Origin: Burkholderia sp. Nafp2/4-1b
Lineage (GTDB): Bacteria > Pseudomonadota > Gammaproteobacteria > Burkholderiales > Burkholderiaceae
Direction: 5' to 3'
Length of the DNA: 64,000 bases
NCBI RefSeq assembly: GCF_003635165.1
Contig: NZ_ML058605.1
Location: 155,158-219,157 of the forward strand
The notes under the pieces were generated by a model. The model was not told the DNA's origin. It saw nothing but the letters and a program-made list of their open reading frames with translations, and searched no databases. This document shows, piece after piece, positions 28,171-38,170 of the stretch; positions within the stretch are counted from its first letter, which is position 1; every line of letters begins with the position of its first letter. The translations under genes were made by a program, and so were the position numbers.

Positions 28171-29018
28171 GCGACCTGACTATCGAAGGCCGGCGCGCGC
28201 CGGCCCCGCTCGACCTCGTGCGGCGCGCGCTGCCCGGCGCGCTCGCGTGGCTGATCGCGCTGCTGCTGTTCTTCCCGATCTTCTGGATGGCGATCACCGC
28301 GTTCAAGACCGAGCAGCAGGCGTATGCGTCGACGCTGTTCTTCATGCCGACGCTCGACAGCTTCCGCGAGGTGTTCGCGCGCAGCAACTACTTCGCGTTC
28401 GCGTGGAATTCGGTGCTGATCTCGGCGGGCGTCACGGCGATCTCGCTGCTGCTCGCGGTGCCGGCCGCGTACGCGATGGCGTTTTTCCCGAACCACCGGA
28501 CGCAGAAGGTGCTGCTGTGGATGCTGTCGACCAAGATGATGCCGTCGGTCGGCGTGCTGGTGCCGATCTACCTGCTGTGGAAGAACGCGGGGCTGCTCGA
28601 TACCGTGTCGGGCCTCGTGATCGTGTACACGCTGATCAACCTGCCGATCGCGGTGTGGATGACCTTCACGTACTTCAACGAGATTCCGAAGGACATCCTC
28701 GAAGCCGGGCGCATCGACGGCGCGTCGACGTGGCAGGAGATCGTCTACCTGCTGATGCCGATGGCGCTGCCGGGACTCGCGTCCACCGCGCTGCTGCTCG
28801 TGATCCTGTCGTGGAACGAAGCGTTCTGGAGCATCAACCTGTCGAGCTCGAATGCGGCGCCGCTGACCGTGTTCATCGCGTCGTACTCGAGCCCCGAGGG
28901 CTTGTTCTGGGCGAAGCTGTCCGCGGCGTCGCTGCTCGCGGTCGCGCCGATCCTGATCGTCGGCTGGCTGTCGCAGAAGCAGCTGGTGCGCGGGCTCACG
29001 TTCGGGGCAGTCAAATGA
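28167..29018 (+). CDS. ABC transporter permease, SmoG/MtlG-like
   Basis: This 283-residue MalG-type permease partners the preceding one. It has six helices and the EAA loop EAGRIDGASTWQEIVYLLMP. The end of the protein (VRGLTFGAVK) is the standard MalG-type terminus. It overlaps both neighbours by ATGA junctions, tying the permeases and the HAD gene into one translational unit. Confidence 0.93.
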   Translation: MSDLTIEGRRAPAPLDLVRRALPGALAWLIALLLFFPIFWMAITAFKTEQQAYASTLFFMPTLDSFREVFARSNYFAFAWNSVLISAGVTAISLLLAVPAAYAMAFFPNHRTQKVLLWMLSTKMMPSVGVLVPIYLLWKNAGLLDTVSGLVIVYTLINLPIAVWMTFTYFNEIPKDILEAGRIDGASTWQEIVYLLMPMALPGLASTALLLVILSWNEAFWSINLSSSNAAPLTVFIASYSSPEGLFWAKLSAASLLAVAPILIVGWLSQKQLVRGLTFGAVK

Positions 29019-29743
29019 CGGCGGCCGGCAAAGGTGCGGCGGGAGAAGGTGCGGCACGTCACGGCGTGAACGTGCTGATCTGCGATTGCGACGGCGTGCT
29101 GATCGACAGCGAGGCCGTCGCCGCCGACGTGATCGTGCGCGAGCTCGATGCGCGCTGGCCGGGCGTCGACGCGCGGCCGGCGGTGATGCCGCTGCTCGGG
29201 CTGCGCATCGAGCGCGTGCTGGCCGGTGCTTCCGAGGCGGTTGGCCGGATGCTGACGAACGACGACGTCGACGCGATCCGTGAAGCGGTCGAGGCGGCGG
29301 CCGTCAATGCGCCGATGGTTCACGGTATCGATACGGCGCTCGCGGCGATCGAGTTGACGACCGCGTGCGCGAGCAACAGCTACCGCGCGTACGTCGAGGC
29401 GGCACTCTCGCGCACCGGCCTTGCGCGCTTCTTCGGCGACCGGCTGTTCTGCGCAGACGCCGTCGCGCGGCCGAAGCCGGCGCCCGACGTGTATCTCGCG
29501 GCCGCCCGCGCGCTCGGCGCGGTGCCTGCGCAATGCCTCGTCGTCGAGGACAGCGTGACCGGCATCACCGCGGCCGCCGCGGCCGGCATGACCGTGCTCG
29601 GCTTCGTCGGCGGCGGGCATGCGTCGGCCGCGCAGATCGACGCGCTGCGCGGGATCGGCGCGCGTCACGTCTTCGACGACATGCACGAGCTGCCCGGCTA
29701 CGTCGCGCGCTGGCAGGCGACGGGCGCCGTGCTGCCGGGCTAG
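29015..29743 (+). CDS. HAD-superfamily hydrolase (subfamily IA) of the polyol operon
   Basis: This 242-residue phosphatase-like protein has HAD motif I DCDGVLID, motif II in TTACASNSY (a variant in which Ser sits after Asn-Ser), the lysine of RPKPAPDVY, and motif IV VEDSVTGI. An eighteen-residue charged extension precedes motif I. Its start overlaps the permease stop. Similar genes lie in other polyol operons. It may remove phosphate from dead-end sugar phosphates, but no substrate is known. Confidence 0.85.
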   Translation: MTAAGKGAAGEGAARHGVNVLICDCDGVLIDSEAVAADVIVRELDARWPGVDARPAVMPLLGLRIERVLAGASEAVGRMLTNDDVDAIREAVEAAAVNAPMVHGIDTALAAIELTTACASNSYRAYVEAALSRTGLARFFGDRLFCADAVARPKPAPDVYLAAARALGAVPAQCLVVEDSVTGITAAAAAGMTVLGFVGGGHASAAQIDALRGIGARHVFDDMHELPGYVARWQATGAVLPG

Positions 29744-29786
29744 CGGCGACGAGCGATGGCGCGCGGCGTCGCCGCGGCGCATCACA

Positions 29787-29807
29787 CATCAAGCATCAAG
29801 CATCACG
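29787..29807 (+). repeat. Three CATCAAG-type heptamers before the ATPase gene
   Basis: CATCAAG, CATCAAG and CATCACG run in tandem in the short gap before the ATPase gene. The same heptamer is repeated at 19011-19032 after fghA. Confidence 0.6.
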
Positions 29808-29825
29808 AACGAACGGAGACAGACC

Positions 29826-30935
<1,110 letters not shown>

Positions 30936-31063
30936 TGCAAGAGCGTGCGGCAGTGCGCGTGCCGTGCGTGGCGGCGCGCGTGCCGACGGGCATTCCGGCG
31001 TTGCGCGCGGCTGCGGCCGCATGAGCCGCATGAAGATGAGGGGAGGGTGAGCGTGCGGCGCCG

Positions 31064-32020
31064 TCAGCCCGCCTTCGCTTCCAGCGCCGCGCGCGCACAG
31101 GTCTCGTCGGTGACGAGCCCCGACAGCCAGCCGCCGCGCAGCGCGGCGATCACCGCGTCGCGCTTCTTCGGGCCGCCGGCGAACGCGATGGTCGGGCGCT
31201 TCGGCGGCGTATCGAGTGCAACGCTCGTCACGCGCGCGCTCGTCGACACGTCGACCAGCTTGCCCCGTGCATCGATCGGCACGCCGAGCAGCTCGGCCAC
31301 CGCGCCGAGCGCGGTCATCTCGTCGCGCTCCTGCTCGGTGATGAAGCCGTCTTCATAGAGCGGGCAGTGCGGGCCGATGTTGCCGATCCCGACGAACGCG
31401 ACGTCGGCCTGCGCCGACAGCGCATCGACGATCCGGTACAGCCGGTGATTGCACCACTGCGCGCGCTCGGCTTCGCTGTCGGCGAACAGCGGCGCGGGCA
31501 GCAGGAAATGCTTGCTGCCGGTCTTTTCGGAAATGTACTGCGCGACGTCGTAGCGGTTCGACGAGCCGTCGGCCGCGATCGCGCCGACCATCGACACGAG
31601 CCGGTGCTGCGGCCGCTCGATCTGCGCGATCTGCGCGACGGCCGCCTTCAGCGTGCGGCCGCTGCTGATCGCGATCACCATCGGCCGCGTTTCGTTCAGG
31701 TAGCGCTCCATCACCTGTGCGCCGGCGACCGCGAGCTTGCGGTCGATCGCTTCGGGTGCATCGGCATCGACCGGCACGACTTCGCACATCGTGAGCCCGT
31801 AGCGCTTCGACAACTGCGCGCCGAGGTCGAGGCAGTCGGCAAGCTGGTGATCGACGCGCACGCGGATCAGGTTCTTCTCGACCGCGAACGCGACGAGGCG
31901 CTGCGCGACCGGGCGGGACACCTGCAGCTTCTCGGCGATTTCGTTCTGCGTGTCGCCCGCGACGTAGTAGAGCCACGCGGCGCGCGTGGCGAGATCGAGT
32001 TTTTCTGAGGACTTGGACAC
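31064..32020 (-). CDS. SorC/DeoR-type sugar-binding transcriptional regulator
   Basis: This 318-residue regulator has an N-terminal helix-turn-helix (NEIAEKLQVSRPVAQRLVAFA, residues about 22-42) and a SorC sugar-phosphate-binding domain with ISSGRTLK and IGNIGPH motifs. The start is GTG at 32020 (SKSSEKLDLATRAAWLYY); upstream residues in the frame do not look coding. It is the last gene of the dehydrogenase-xylulokinase-regulator operon and probably binds the paired operators at 22442 and 35210. Confidence 0.9.
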   Translation of the reverse strand: MSKSSEKLDLATRAAWLYYVAGDTQNEIAEKLQVSRPVAQRLVAFAVEKNLIRVRVDHQLADCLDLGAQLSKRYGLTMCEVVPVDADAPEAIDRKLAVAGAQVMERYLNETRPMVIAISSGRTLKAAVAQIAQIERPQHRLVSMVGAIAADGSSNRYDVAQYISEKTGSKHFLLPAPLFADSEAERAQWCNHRLYRIVDALSAQADVAFVGIGNIGPHCPLYEDGFITEQERDEMTALGAVAELLGVPIDARGKLVDVSTSARVTSVALDTPPKRPTIAFAGGPKKRDAVIAALRGGWLSGLVTDETCARAALEAKAG

Positions 32021-32141
32021 GATAGCGGTTCGGTTTGGATCTGGGGGCCACCTCGCGGGCCGGCCGTCAGGCGGCGCAACGGCATCCACTGTAACGCATG
32101 CCGGGCGCGGCCGACGGCCTCGGCGCGTGCTGCGGCGGCGC

Positions 32142-33614
32142 TTACGCGAGCCGCGCGCGCGACGGTTCGTAAAGCGGGCGCACGTGGCGATACAGCGCGC
32201 GGAACGCGTCGAGGCGCTCGCGCAGTTGCGCATGACGCGCGACGTCGGGCGCATATTCGGCGCGCACCGGCGGCTTGGTCAGCACCGTGTGCGGATCGCC
32301 GCCGACGGCGAGCCAGCCGAGGCGCGCCGCGCCCAGCGCCGCGCCGGTTTCGCCGCCGCCGTGCTGGCGCGTGCGCACGTTCAGCGCATCGGCGATCAGC
32401 TGCGCCCAGAACGCGCTGCGCGCGCCGCCGCCGATCAGCGACAACCGGTCGGTCTCGACGCCGGCCGTGTGCAGCGCATCGAGGCCGTCGGCGAGGCCGA
32501 GCGTCACGCCTTCGAGCACCGCGTAGCCGAGATGCGCGCGCTCGGTCGCATGCGTCATCCCGAAGAACACGCCCTGCGCGTACGGATCGTTGTGCGGCGT
32601 ACGTTCGCCGGACAGGTAGGGCAGGAACAGCGGCGCCGTCGCGAGCGCGTCCGCGTCGAGCGCTTCGATCTCGGCGAGCAGCGCCGGCTCGTCGGTGCCG
32701 GTCAGCTTGCAGACCCAGCGCAGGCAGCTCGCGGCCGACAGCACGACGCTCATCAGTTGCCAGCGGTCGGGAATCGCGTGACAGAACGCATGCACCGCCG
32801 ACGCGGGGTTCGGCATGAAGCGGTCGCCGACCACGCTCAACACGCCCGACGTGCCGAGCGACACGAAGCCGTCGCCGGCGTGGATCGCGCCGATGCCGAG
32901 CGCGCTCGTCGCGTTGTCGCCGCCGCCGCCCGCGACCACCACTGCTTCCGACAGCCCCAGGTCGCGCGCGACGTCCGCGCGCAGCGTGCCGGACGGCGCA
33001 TTGCCTTCGACGATCCGCGGCATCTGGTCGCGCGTCATGTCGCATGCGGCGAGCAGCGCGTCGGACCAGTCGCGGCGCGCGACGTCGAGCCACAACGTGC
33101 CGGCCGCGTCGGACGGATCGGACACCTTCGCGCCGGTGAGCCGGAAGCGCAGGTAGTCCTTCGGCATCAGCACGCAGGCGGTCGCGGCGAACACGTCGGG
33201 TTCGTGCCTGGCGACCCACAACAGTTTCGGCGCGGTGAAGCCGGGCATCGCAAGGTTGCCGGCCAGCGCGTGCAGGTCGGGCGCGCGTTCGGTGAGGAGC
33301 GCGCATTCGTCCGCGCTGCGCATGTCGTTCCACAGGATTGCGGGACGCAGCACGCGGTCGTCGCGGCCGAGCAGCACCGCGCCGTGCATCTGGCCGGACA
33401 GGCCGATTCCACGCACTTGCGCGAACGCCTCGCGGTGCCGTTCGCGCAGCGCCGCGAGCGTGCCCTGCCACCAGTCGTCCGGATGCTGTTCCGCCCAGCG
33501 CGGGTGCGGCCGCGACACGCTGAACGGCGTGCCCGCGGTGCCGACCACGGTGCCGTCCGGGGCCAGCAGCAGCACCTTCACTTCCGAGGTGCCGAGGTCG
33601 ATGCCGAGATACAT
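32142..33614 (-). CDS. xylB: Xylulokinase (second copy, polyol operon)
   Basis: This 490-residue FGGY kinase converts D-xylulose to xylulose 5-phosphate. Hallmarks are LGIDLGTSEVKVLLL, RGIGLSGQMHGAVLL, LVWVARHEPD-type substrate segments, GGGGDNATSALG and LSLIGGGARSAFW. It follows the arabinitol/mannitol dehydrogenase by 130 bp, so the pair can take D-arabinitol into the pentose phosphate pathway, as in enterobacterial dalD-dalK. It lacks the pentapeptide repeat of the first copy. Confidence 0.93.
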   Translation of the reverse strand: MYLGIDLGTSEVKVLLLAPDGTVVGTAGTPFSVSRPHPRWAEQHPDDWWQGTLAALRERHREAFAQVRGIGLSGQMHGAVLLGRDDRVLRPAILWNDMRSADECALLTERAPDLHALAGNLAMPGFTAPKLLWVARHEPDVFAATACVLMPKDYLRFRLTGAKVSDPSDAAGTLWLDVARRDWSDALLAACDMTRDQMPRIVEGNAPSGTLRADVARDLGLSEAVVVAGGGGDNATSALGIGAIHAGDGFVSLGTSGVLSVVGDRFMPNPASAVHAFCHAIPDRWQLMSVVLSAASCLRWVCKLTGTDEPALLAEIEALDADALATAPLFLPYLSGERTPHNDPYAQGVFFGMTHATERAHLGYAVLEGVTLGLADGLDALHTAGVETDRLSLIGGGARSAFWAQLIADALNVRTRQHGGGETGAALGAARLGWLAVGGDPHTVLTKPPVRAEYAPDVARHAQLRERLDAFRALYRHVRPLYEPSRARLA

Positions 33615-33744
33615 GAGCGATCCGTTCCGTCAGTGGGGAGCCGCTACTTTAGCCGCACGCACGCGTGCATGCCAACGCAGGTTCGCCCGGATGCGCGGTT
33701 GTGCTCGGAAGCACGGATGACGTGGCCGTGGCCGGCACCGCGCA

Positions 33745-35139
33745 TCAGCGCTGCGCGAGCCATGCGTCGACGCGTGCGAGCCCGGCACGCAGCGCTTCGT
33801 ACAGCGCCGCGTTGCCGGCGAGCGAGCCCCACAGCGTGCGGCTCGCGCACAGCGCGACGACCGGGTCGTCGGCTTCGACGATCGCGCGCGCCGCGCTTTC
33901 ATCCATCACGCCGTCCTGGTACGCGTACGGCAGCAGGCCGCGCGCCCAGCGTTCGAGAAAGCGCAGGAACAGCGAGGGCAGCACCGCGGTCGCGACGGGC
34001 GCCGCGCCGCGCGCGAACGATTCGACGAGCGTCGGCGCGATGAAGCCGGGAATCTTCGAGAAACCGTCGGCCGCGACGCGCTGGTTCGTGTCGAGCACGT
34101 ACGGATTGCCGAAGCGTTCGAGCACGACGTCGCGGTAGCGTTCGAGATCGAGCGGGCTGGGGTTGAGGCACGGGATTACGTCCTGCGTCACGTAGTCGTG
34201 CGCGAAACGGCGGATCGCCGCGTCGTGCGTGCCCTCGTGGATGTATGTGTGGCCCGCGAGCGTGCCGGCCCACGCGATGCAGCTGTGCGTCGCGTTGAGG
34301 ATGCGGATCTTCGCTTCCTCGTACGGATGCACGTCGTCGACCAGTTCCGCGCCGGCCAGCTCCCAGCGCGGGCGGCCGGCCGCGAAGCGGTCCTCGATCA
34401 CCCACTGGATGAACGATTCGCCCATCACGGGGCATGCGTCGTCGACGCCGGTGGCCACGCGCACGCGCTCGCGCACGTCGGCGGTCGGGCGCGGCGTGAT
34501 GCGGTCGACCATCGCGCTCGGCGTCGCGACGTGCGCATCGAACCATGCGAGCAGGCCGCCTTCGCCGCGCCGTTCGAGGAATTCGCGCATGCCCGCGCGA
34601 AAGCGCGCGCCGTTGTTGCGCAGGTTGTCGCAGCTCTGCAGCGTGAGCGGGCCCGCGCCGCGCTTCACGCGTTCGGCGAGCAGCGCGGCGAGCGCGCCGT
34701 ACAGCGTCGTGCGCGCGCCCTGCAGATCGGCGGCGAGATCGCCGTTCGCGACGTCGAGCCGGTTGTGCTCGTCGAGGTAGTAGCCGCCTTCGGTGACCGT
34801 GAACGACACGATCCGGCACGCCGGGTCGGCGCCGGCATCGATCAGCGCGGCAAGGTCGATCGACCACGGCAGCACGCGCGAGATCGCGCGGATCGTCTCG
34901 TAGGCGCGCTCGCCCTGCGGCGTGACGGTTTCGAGCGTGTATGCGCCGTGCTGCGCGGCGAGCGCGTCCATCGTCGCGCGCATGTCGTCGCGGATGTTGC
35001 CGACGGTCAGCGACCAGCGTTCGTCGGCCGGCACGGCCACATTTACGCGATGCAGATACCACGCCTGGTGCGCGCGGTGGAACGAGCCTGCGCCGATGTG
35101 CAGCAGCACGGGCGTGCGGGCGGAGGGCGATTCGGTCAT
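33745..35139 (-). CDS. dalD: D-arabinitol 4-dehydrogenase / mannitol 2-dehydrogenase
   Basis: This 464-residue polyol-specific long-chain dehydrogenase oxidises D-arabinitol to D-xylulose or D-mannitol to D-fructose. The N-terminal HIGAGSFHRAHQAWYLH is the NAD-binding start, and the catalytic region shows the family Lys-Asn-His set in KIRILNATHSCIAWAG. The linked xylulokinase favours D-arabinitol, although the family usually accepts both. It is first in its operon, 68 bp from the shared operator. Confidence 0.9.
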   Translation of the reverse strand: MTESPSARTPVLLHIGAGSFHRAHQAWYLHRVNVAVPADERWSLTVGNIRDDMRATMDALAAQHGAYTLETVTPQGERAYETIRAISRVLPWSIDLAALIDAGADPACRIVSFTVTEGGYYLDEHNRLDVANGDLAADLQGARTTLYGALAALLAERVKRGAGPLTLQSCDNLRNNGARFRAGMREFLERRGEGGLLAWFDAHVATPSAMVDRITPRPTADVRERVRVATGVDDACPVMGESFIQWVIEDRFAAGRPRWELAGAELVDDVHPYEEAKIRILNATHSCIAWAGTLAGHTYIHEGTHDAAIRRFAHDYVTQDVIPCLNPSPLDLERYRDVVLERFGNPYVLDTNQRVAADGFSKIPGFIAPTLVESFARGAAPVATAVLPSLFLRFLERWARGLLPYAYQDGVMDESAARAIVEADDPVVALCASRTLWGSLAGNAALYEALRAGLARVDAWLAQR

Positions 35140-35209
35140 CCGGTGTCTCCTGTCGCGATCGGTGCGCGGGTGGCCTCGCTGAAGCGTCCGCGATCGTCGC
35201 TGTCGAATA

Positions 35210-35242
35210 CGATCATTTGCTCGTCATGTGAGCGAATGATCG
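35210..35242. promoter_or_regulatory. Polyol-regulon operator, copy 2 (upstream of the dehydrogenase)
   Basis: CGATCATTTGCTC (35210-35222), a 7-bp spacer and GAGCGAATGATCG (35230-35242) form the core. The dyad extends outward to 35204 and 35248, giving 19-bp arms with one mismatch. The core matches the operator at 22442-22474 in arm sequence, arm length and spacer. Confidence 0.8.
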
Positions 35243-35501
35243 TATTCGGGCGAACGAAAGTCAAGGCGAGGGCGCGGCATTTCGATGGTGCGCTGCGGCG
35301 GTGGGTGCGCGCGCGGCGGCGCGCCGGTCGGCCGCTCGGGACGGGAAGCGGCAGCGGAGGCGGTAGGGGCAGGGACGGGAGCGACGGCAGCGGCGGCAGA
35401 CGGCAGGAAGGCAAGAACGGCAGGAACGGCAAGAACGGCAGGAACGGCAGGAACGGCTGAGGCGGCTGCGACGGGGAGGACAGCGACGAGCAGGCCCCGC
35501 G
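35243..35501. other. Intergenic region with purine-rich tandem repeats
   Basis: No supported gene lies between the dehydrogenase promoter and the end of the LysR gene. The DNA is strongly G/A-skewed on the plus strand and holds the 9-bp repeat array at 35402-35454. Open frames here are repeat-encoded and have no recognisable protein. Confidence 0.6.
35402..35454 (+). repeat. 9-bp tandem repeat array, units GGCAGGAAC/GGCAAGAAC
   Basis: Six units run from 35402 to 35454. The first is 8 bp, and units alternate G or A at the fifth base. Further imperfect GGC-purine repeats extend upstream to about 35340. This is a likely length-variable tract. Confidence 0.85.
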
Positions 35502-36413
35502 TCACCGCCCATCGCGCGTCAGCGCGACGAGCTCCTCGAGCAGCTTGCCGGCCGGCCCCGGCAGGATCCCGTGGCGGCGGCGAAACGCGGTGAGCGTGCG
35601 CACCGCGACGACCTCGCGCACCGGCAGCGTGTCGATCGTGCCGGCGCGCTGTTCGGCGCCGTACATCGGTTCGGGCATCCAGCTCAGGAAGCCCGCATGC
35701 GCGACGAGGCTCTTCAGCGTCGTGACCGAGCGCGTTTCGACCGCGATGTCGGGCAGCGCGAGCCCGTGCGCGTCGAAGGTCGCCCGCATGTGGTCGAACG
35801 GCGCGGTGCCGCGCGGCGGAATCGCCCAGCGCGCGTGCAGCGTGTCGGCGAGCGTCGGCGCGCGGCCGAGCGCGCGCAGCGGATGCTGCGGCGCCGCAAC
35901 GATATGGCTGCGATCTTCCCAGCGGCATTCCGGAATCGCGACGATTTCGTCCGTGTCGGGCCCGTGCGCGGACAGCGCGAGATCGATCTCGTGCTTGTTC
36001 AGCCCTTCGGCGAGCCGGTCCCACACGCCTTCGATGATCTCGACGCGCAGGTTCGGCCAGCGGTCCAGCACGCGGCCCACCGCGACCGGCAGCACGAGGC
36101 TCGCGATGCTCCCCACCGTGCCGACCTTGATCGTGCCCTTCGCGAAGCCGCGCATCGCGTCGAGCTCCTCGCGCGCATGCTCGGCCTCGTGCTGCAGCAG
36201 CGTCGCGTGCGGCAACAGCGCTTCGCCGAACGCGGTCAGCTGCACGCCTTTCGAATGCCGCTCGAACAGCGGCGCGCCGACCTGCTCCTCGAGCCGTTTC
36301 AGGATCCGGCTCAGCGCGGGCTGGGTCACGTGCAGCGCGTCCGCCGCGCGGCCGAGGCTGCCGCACGCGACGATGGTCGTGAATGCGCGCAATTGTCGGA
36401 GATCGAAAGTCAT
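35502..36413 (-). CDS. LysR-family regulator of the benzoylformate operon
   Basis: This 303-residue LysR protein has the winged helix at residues 1-65 (LRQLRAFTTIVACGSLGRAA, HVTQPALSRILKRLE) and a two-lobed effector domain. The start at 36413 (MTFDLRQL) matches the family; a far longer open frame is not credible. It is divergent from mdlC with 99 bp between starts, the standard layout for a LysR activator. The effector is probably mandelate, benzoylformate or a related aromatic acid. Confidence 0.9.
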   Translation of the reverse strand: MTFDLRQLRAFTTIVACGSLGRAADALHVTQPALSRILKRLEEQVGAPLFERHSKGVQLTAFGEALLPHATLLQHEAEHAREELDAMRGFAKGTIKVGTVGSIASLVLPVAVGRVLDRWPNLRVEIIEGVWDRLAEGLNKHEIDLALSAHGPDTDEIVAIPECRWEDRSHIVAAPQHPLRALGRAPTLADTLHARWAIPPRGTAPFDHMRATFDAHGLALPDIAVETRSVTTLKSLVAHAGFLSWMPEPMYGAEQRAGTIDTLPVREVVAVRTLTAFRRRHGILPGPAGKLLEELVALTRDGR

Positions 36414-36443
36414 GCCGAACCGTAATGGCTTTTCGCAGAAAAT

Positions 36444-36478
36444 ACAGTATCCGCGAATGACTCGCGCTTCGATACTGT
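36444..36478. promoter_or_regulatory. Inverted repeat in the LysR-mdlC spacer
   Basis: ACAGTATC (36444-36451) and GATACTGT (36471-36478) are perfect inverted 8-bp arms 19 bp apart, in the middle of the 99-bp divergent promoter. LysR recognition and activation sites often contain such ATAC/GTAT dyads. Confidence 0.5.
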
Positions 36479-36512
36479 GGAAACCGCCAAGCCACCGAGG
36501 AGACGCCCGAGC

Positions 36513-38141
36513 ATGTCCGGCACCCCGTCCCATTCCGCCGATCCGGCCGCACCGATCACCGTCCGCGACGCCGTCATCGACCTGTTTCGCCAGTTCGGCA
36601 TCGACCGCGTGTTCGGCAATCCCGGCTCGACCGAGCTGCCGATGTTCCGCGATTTCCCGGCCGATTTCCAGTACGTGCTCGGCCTGCAGGAAGCCATCGT
36701 GGTCGGCATGGCCGACGGCTATGCGCAGGCCACCGGCAATGCGGCGGTCGTCAATCTGCATTCGGCGGCCGGCGTCGGCAACGCGATGGGCAACCTGTTC
36801 ACCGCGTTCAGGAACCGCACGCCGCTGATCGTCACAGCGGGCCAGCAGGCGCGCGCGATCCTGCCGTTCGATCCGTTCCTGGGTTCGACGCAGGCTGCCG
36901 AGCTGCCGAAGCCATACGTGAAATGGAGCATCGAGCCCGCGCGTGCGCAGGACGTGCCGGCCGCGATCGCGCGGGCGTACCGGATCGCGATGCAGGAGCC
37001 GCGTGGGCCCGTGTTCGTGTCGATCCCGGTCGACGACTGGGACCAGCCGGCCGAGCTGCTGCCGCGCCGCGACGTGAGCAGCGTCGTGCGGCCCGATCCC
37101 GCTGCGCTCGCGCGGCTCGGCGATGCGCTCGATGCCGCGCGGCGTCCCGCGCTGGTGGTCGGCGCGGCCGTCGATCGCGCCGGCGCGTGGGACGACGTCG
37201 TGCGGCTCGCCGAAAGGCACCGCGCGAACGTGTACGTCGCGCCGATGTCGGGGCGCTGCAGCTTTCCCGAGGATCATCCGCTGTTCGCCGGCTTCCTGCC
37301 CGCGATCCGCGAGAAGATCGTCGCGCGGCTCGACGGGCACGACCTCGTGTTCGCGTTCGGCGCGCCCGCGTTCACCTATCACATCGAGGGCTTCGGCCCG
37401 CACGTGCCGCCGGGCGCCACGCTCGTGCAGCTCGTCGACGATCCGGGCATCGCCGCATGGACGCCGTCGGGCGACGCGGTCGTCGGCAACCTGCGGCTCG
37501 CGGCGCGCGACCTGCTGGCCCGGCCCGCGCCGCCCGAGCGGCCGATGCCCGCGCCGCGGCCCGCGCGCCCGCGCGCCGAAGCGCCGGCGGGCGGCGAGCG
37601 GATGTCGGTGGCGTTTGCATTGCAGACGCTCGCCGACGTGCGCGACGCGCACGACATCGTCGTCGAGGAAGCGCCGAGCGCGCGACCGGTGATGCAGACG
37701 TACCTGCCGTTCACGCGCAGCGGCACGTTCTACACGATGGACAGCGGCGGGCTCGGCTACGGGATGCCGGCTGCGGTCGGCGTCGCGCTCGCGCGGCCGG
37801 GGAGGCGGGTAATCGCGCTGATCGGCGACGGCTCGAGCCTCTATTCGATTCAGGCGTTGTGGAGCGCCGCGCAGCTGAAGCTGCCGATCGCGTTCGTGAT
37901 CCTGAACAATCGTCGCTACGCGGCGCTGCAGGAGTTCGCGCCCGTGTTCGGCTTCGGTCCCGACGATCCGGTGCAGGGCACCGATCTGCCCGACCTGGAT
38001 TTCGTCGCGCTCGCGCAAGGGATGGGGTGCCGCGGCATTCGCGTCGCCGATGCCGCGCGCCTGCACGCGACGTTGACCGATGTGCTGACCGATGCACTGC
38101 GGGCCGATACGCCCGTCGTCGTCGATGTCGAGGTTGCTTGA
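36513..38141 (+). CDS. mdlC: Benzoylformate decarboxylase
   Basis: This 542-residue ThDP enzyme converts benzoylformate to benzaldehyde and CO2. Residues matching the P. putida enzyme are present: Ser39 in GNPGSTELP, Glu60 in LQEAIV, His83 in NLHSAAG, and His290 in FTYHIEGF for the second active-site histidine. The diphosphate motif is GDGSSLYSIQALW with NN in VILNNRRY. GAGGAG lies upstream of the ATG at 36513. It starts the operon with an aldehyde dehydrogenase, a reductase-family enzyme and a transporter. Confidence 0.9.
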   Translation: MSGTPSHSADPAAPITVRDAVIDLFRQFGIDRVFGNPGSTELPMFRDFPADFQYVLGLQEAIVVGMADGYAQATGNAAVVNLHSAAGVGNAMGNLFTAFRNRTPLIVTAGQQARAILPFDPFLGSTQAAELPKPYVKWSIEPARAQDVPAAIARAYRIAMQEPRGPVFVSIPVDDWDQPAELLPRRDVSSVVRPDPAALARLGDALDAARRPALVVGAAVDRAGAWDDVVRLAERHRANVYVAPMSGRCSFPEDHPLFAGFLPAIREKIVARLDGHDLVFAFGAPAFTYHIEGFGPHVPPGATLVQLVDDPGIAAWTPSGDAVVGNLRLAARDLLARPAPPERPMPAPRPARPRAEAPAGGERMSVAFALQTLADVRDAHDIVVEEAPSARPVMQTYLPFTRSGTFYTMDSGGLGYGMPAAVGVALARPGRRVIALIGDGSSLYSIQALWSAAQLKLPIAFVILNNRRYAALQEFAPVFGFGPDDPVQGTDLPDLDFVALAQGMGCRGIRVADAARLHATLTDVLTDALRADTPVVVDVEVA

Positions 38142-38170
38142 CGCGCATGGCGCGTCGTTCCGGAGAATCC

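Noticed and set aside
35402..35454. CRISPR array
   Set aside because: The units are 9 bp and directly adjacent, without spacers, and no cas gene is present.
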